From an uncultured Bacteroidales bacterium (GTDB taxonomy: Bacteria > Bacteroidota > Bacteroidia > Bacteroidales > F082), in NCBI GenBank assembly GCA_900315175.1, contig OMYA01000004.1, positions 1 through 64,000 of the forward strand: a DNA stretch of 64,000 nt, given 5' to 3'. The notes under the pieces are model-generated. The model was not told where the DNA came from. It did not search any database and saw only the letters and a list, made by a program, of their open reading frames with translations. Position numbers and translations under genes: made by a program. This document shows, one piece after another, positions 62,756 through 64,000 of the stretch (its first letter is position 1; every line of letters begins with the position of its first letter).

Positions 62756-64000
62756 CTATTTTATCACCACCCTTTTTGTCAACCCATCTCGTCCGTTATC
62801 AACGGAAATGAAATACATTCCCGTCGGCAACGAGGTCAGATCAAGGGTGCCATCACTGAACGAATCAATCGACAGCACCTTGATTCCCAATAAATTATAC
62901 ACACATACTTTATAATCGTGCCTCAAACCGGTAGCGACATTCACAACACCTTTTGACGGATTTGGCGAGACAGAAAGGTTAAAACTCTCTTCTGCAACGA
63001 CCTCATTGACATCCTGATGGTCGAAATTGACATACAAATCATCGACTGCCATATATTTATAGCTCGTCGTGGTATATCCCTCGCCGCTTCCTTCAAAGCG
63101 AATGCGCACCTGCACATAATCCTCACCGATATAATCGTTTAATGAAAAGGCATAATCATTCCAACGATTGTGTTCATTCCAGATATTATCAAGCTTATGC
63201 CATGTTTTTCTGTCTGTCGTCACATCAATATAAACTCCCAGGTTAAATGGCGACCATATTGATGGTGTATATCTGTTCATCTTAAATCCAAAAGTGACAT
63301 CCTCTGCTGTTTCAGGAATTGAAAACCATTGAGTTTCAACAATTTGCAGAACATTATCTTTTGTATAAGTCTTGGCATTCAAACACATTCTTTGTTTAAA
63401 TTGTTCGACAGCCCAATTTTCATTATAAAGATGCAGATTGCCGGCCGTGCCGTCCTCAAAGTCGTAAAATGCCGGTATTTGCAGTGGTTCGCACGAGAAA
63501 ATCGAGTCAACATTCGACCGTGGGCTAGTCATACCCTCCGCATCGACGCCTTTTACAAAATACTTATGCCATTCTCCGTTTACAAAATCATAATCGCTGA
63601 AATAATTTTCTGTTGTATATTCATAATATTCACCGTCTTTATATACAAGATAAAGACTGCTACCTGGATCCTGATCCCAGCTCAAGTAAGGCATTCCATA
63701 TTCTACTGTCACGCTGAAATTCTGAGGTGCCAGCCAGCCGTCGGCGAGTTCAGCCGTAGCTGCAATCACAGCCTTCACAAAGCCTTCGGCAAGAGCGAAG
63801 CAGTTCACGCCGGTACCTATCGTATCGTTAGGCGTATGATAATAAATGTTTTCGGTATGATATTCGATATCGCCAATGTAAAGCGCAGGATATTCGTGGA
63901 TATTAAAGCACATGTGGTCGCCGCCATAAGAGTCTTTTTTCGTAAAACGGTATGTCGGCATCTCAGGAATATAGATGTTTGCCACATTCTGATAATACTC
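62756..64000 (-). CDS. M28-type peptidase with T9SS sorting domain, partial (5' end outside window)
   Basis: The 414 residues present continue beyond the right edge. There is no real start codon here; a GTG near 63985 is internal. The left part (up to about residue 80) contains DSYGGDHMCFNIHEYPALYIGD and YHTPNDTIGTGVNCFALAE, which match the zinc-binding end of M28 aminopeptidase-like domains. A fibronectin-type region follows (APQNFSVTVEYGMPYLSWDQDPGSS-like pattern), then a MAM/jelly-roll region, and finally a type A sorting domain (SVSPNPSKGVVNVATG to RVVIK). It is probably secreted through the T9SS. The N-terminal metal ligands are not in the window. Confidence 0.82.
   Translation of the reverse strand, partial: EYYQNVANIYIPEMPTYRFTKKDSYGGDHMCFNIHEYPALYIGDIEYHTENIYYHTPNDTIGTGVNCFALAEGFVKAVIAATAELADGWLAPQNFSVTVEYGMPYLSWDQDPGSSLYLVYKDGEYYEYTTENYFSDYDFVNGEWHKYFVKGVDAEGMTSPRSNVDSIFSCEPLQIPAFYDFEDGTAGNLHLYNENWAVEQFKQRMCLNAKTYTKDNVLQIVETQWFSIPETAEDVTFGFKMNRYTPSIWSPFNLGVYIDVTTDRKTWHKLDNIWNEHNRWNDYAFSLNDYIGEDYVQVRIRFEGSGEGYTTTSYKYMAVDDLYVNFDHQDVNEVVAEESFNLSVSPNPSKGVVNVATGLRHDYKVCVYNLLGIKVLSIDSFSDGTLDLTSLPTGMYFISVDNGRDGLTKRVVIK

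Overview
The window looks like a chromosomal segment of an uncultured, probably host-associated member of the Bacteroidota, most likely order Bacteroidales. Five things point there: TAnnTTTG-type -7 promoter boxes in front of most transcription units, two proteins with type IX secretion C-terminal sorting domains, an HmuY/TonB-receptor heme locus, DUF2723 and DUF3332 family proteins, and housekeeping genes (rimP-nusA-infB, lepA, purA, rel, gap, mutS2) of Bacteroidota type. No ribosomal RNA, phage, intact insertion sequence or CRISPR array is visible. Family names are assigned from recognised motifs only; no database was searched.

Layout. Bases 1-483 hold no gene but contain inverted repeats and a candidate structured RNA on the minus strand. 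Next come a split ChrA-type transporter (484-1577, +), two tandem long-chain acyl-CoA synthetase paralogues (1578-5114, -) and a large DUF2723 membrane protein (5193-8267, -). tRNA-Gln and rimP-nusA-infB (8465-13437, +) follow. 13.4-16.6 kb is a small accessory zone with a MITE-like inverted repeat, a DUF3332 lipoprotein, a flavodoxin-family relic, a T9SS-secreted protein and a secreted coiled protein. A heme-uptake operon (19680 to 16585, -) comes next.

The centrepiece is a gene cluster of aryl-polyene/flexirubin type at 19887-43884 (+). The first operon (19887-38854) has a tyrosine/histidine ammonia-lyase-like enzyme, a ketoreductase, three cysteine-active ketosynthases (one fused to a chain-length-factor-like half), a truncated ketosynthase-like protein, two acyl carrier proteins, two hotdog dehydratases, a methyltransferase, a LpxL-like acyltransferase, a small DMT permease, a LolA-like carrier, a family 2 glycosyltransferase, an MMPL-acyltransferase-methyltransferase fusion and a 990-residue double FAD oxidoreductase. 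A separate promoter drives a second operon (38892-43884): a B12-type radical SAM enzyme, an orphan 120-residue protein, a secreted esterase, a PaaK-like ligase and a PlsC-like acyltransferase. Together they could make an aromatic-headed polyene, modify and acylate it onto a lipid, and move it to the outer membrane. DarA/DarB dialkylresorcinol enzymes are not seen, so an aryl polyene is more likely than a true flexirubin.

The right third is mostly housekeeping: a transglutaminase-like lipoprotein, an ATP-grasp protein, purA, rel, gap (all -), lepA and an acyltransferase-3 (+), a beta-mannosidase and cutC (-), mutS2 (+), a Cys-rich leucine-rich-repeat lipoprotein (-) and a 5'-truncated M28-type peptidase with a T9SS tail (-, runs off the right end). 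A family of dispersed palindromic repeats sits between these genes, and in two places it has become part of a coding sequence (beta-mannosidase and CutC).
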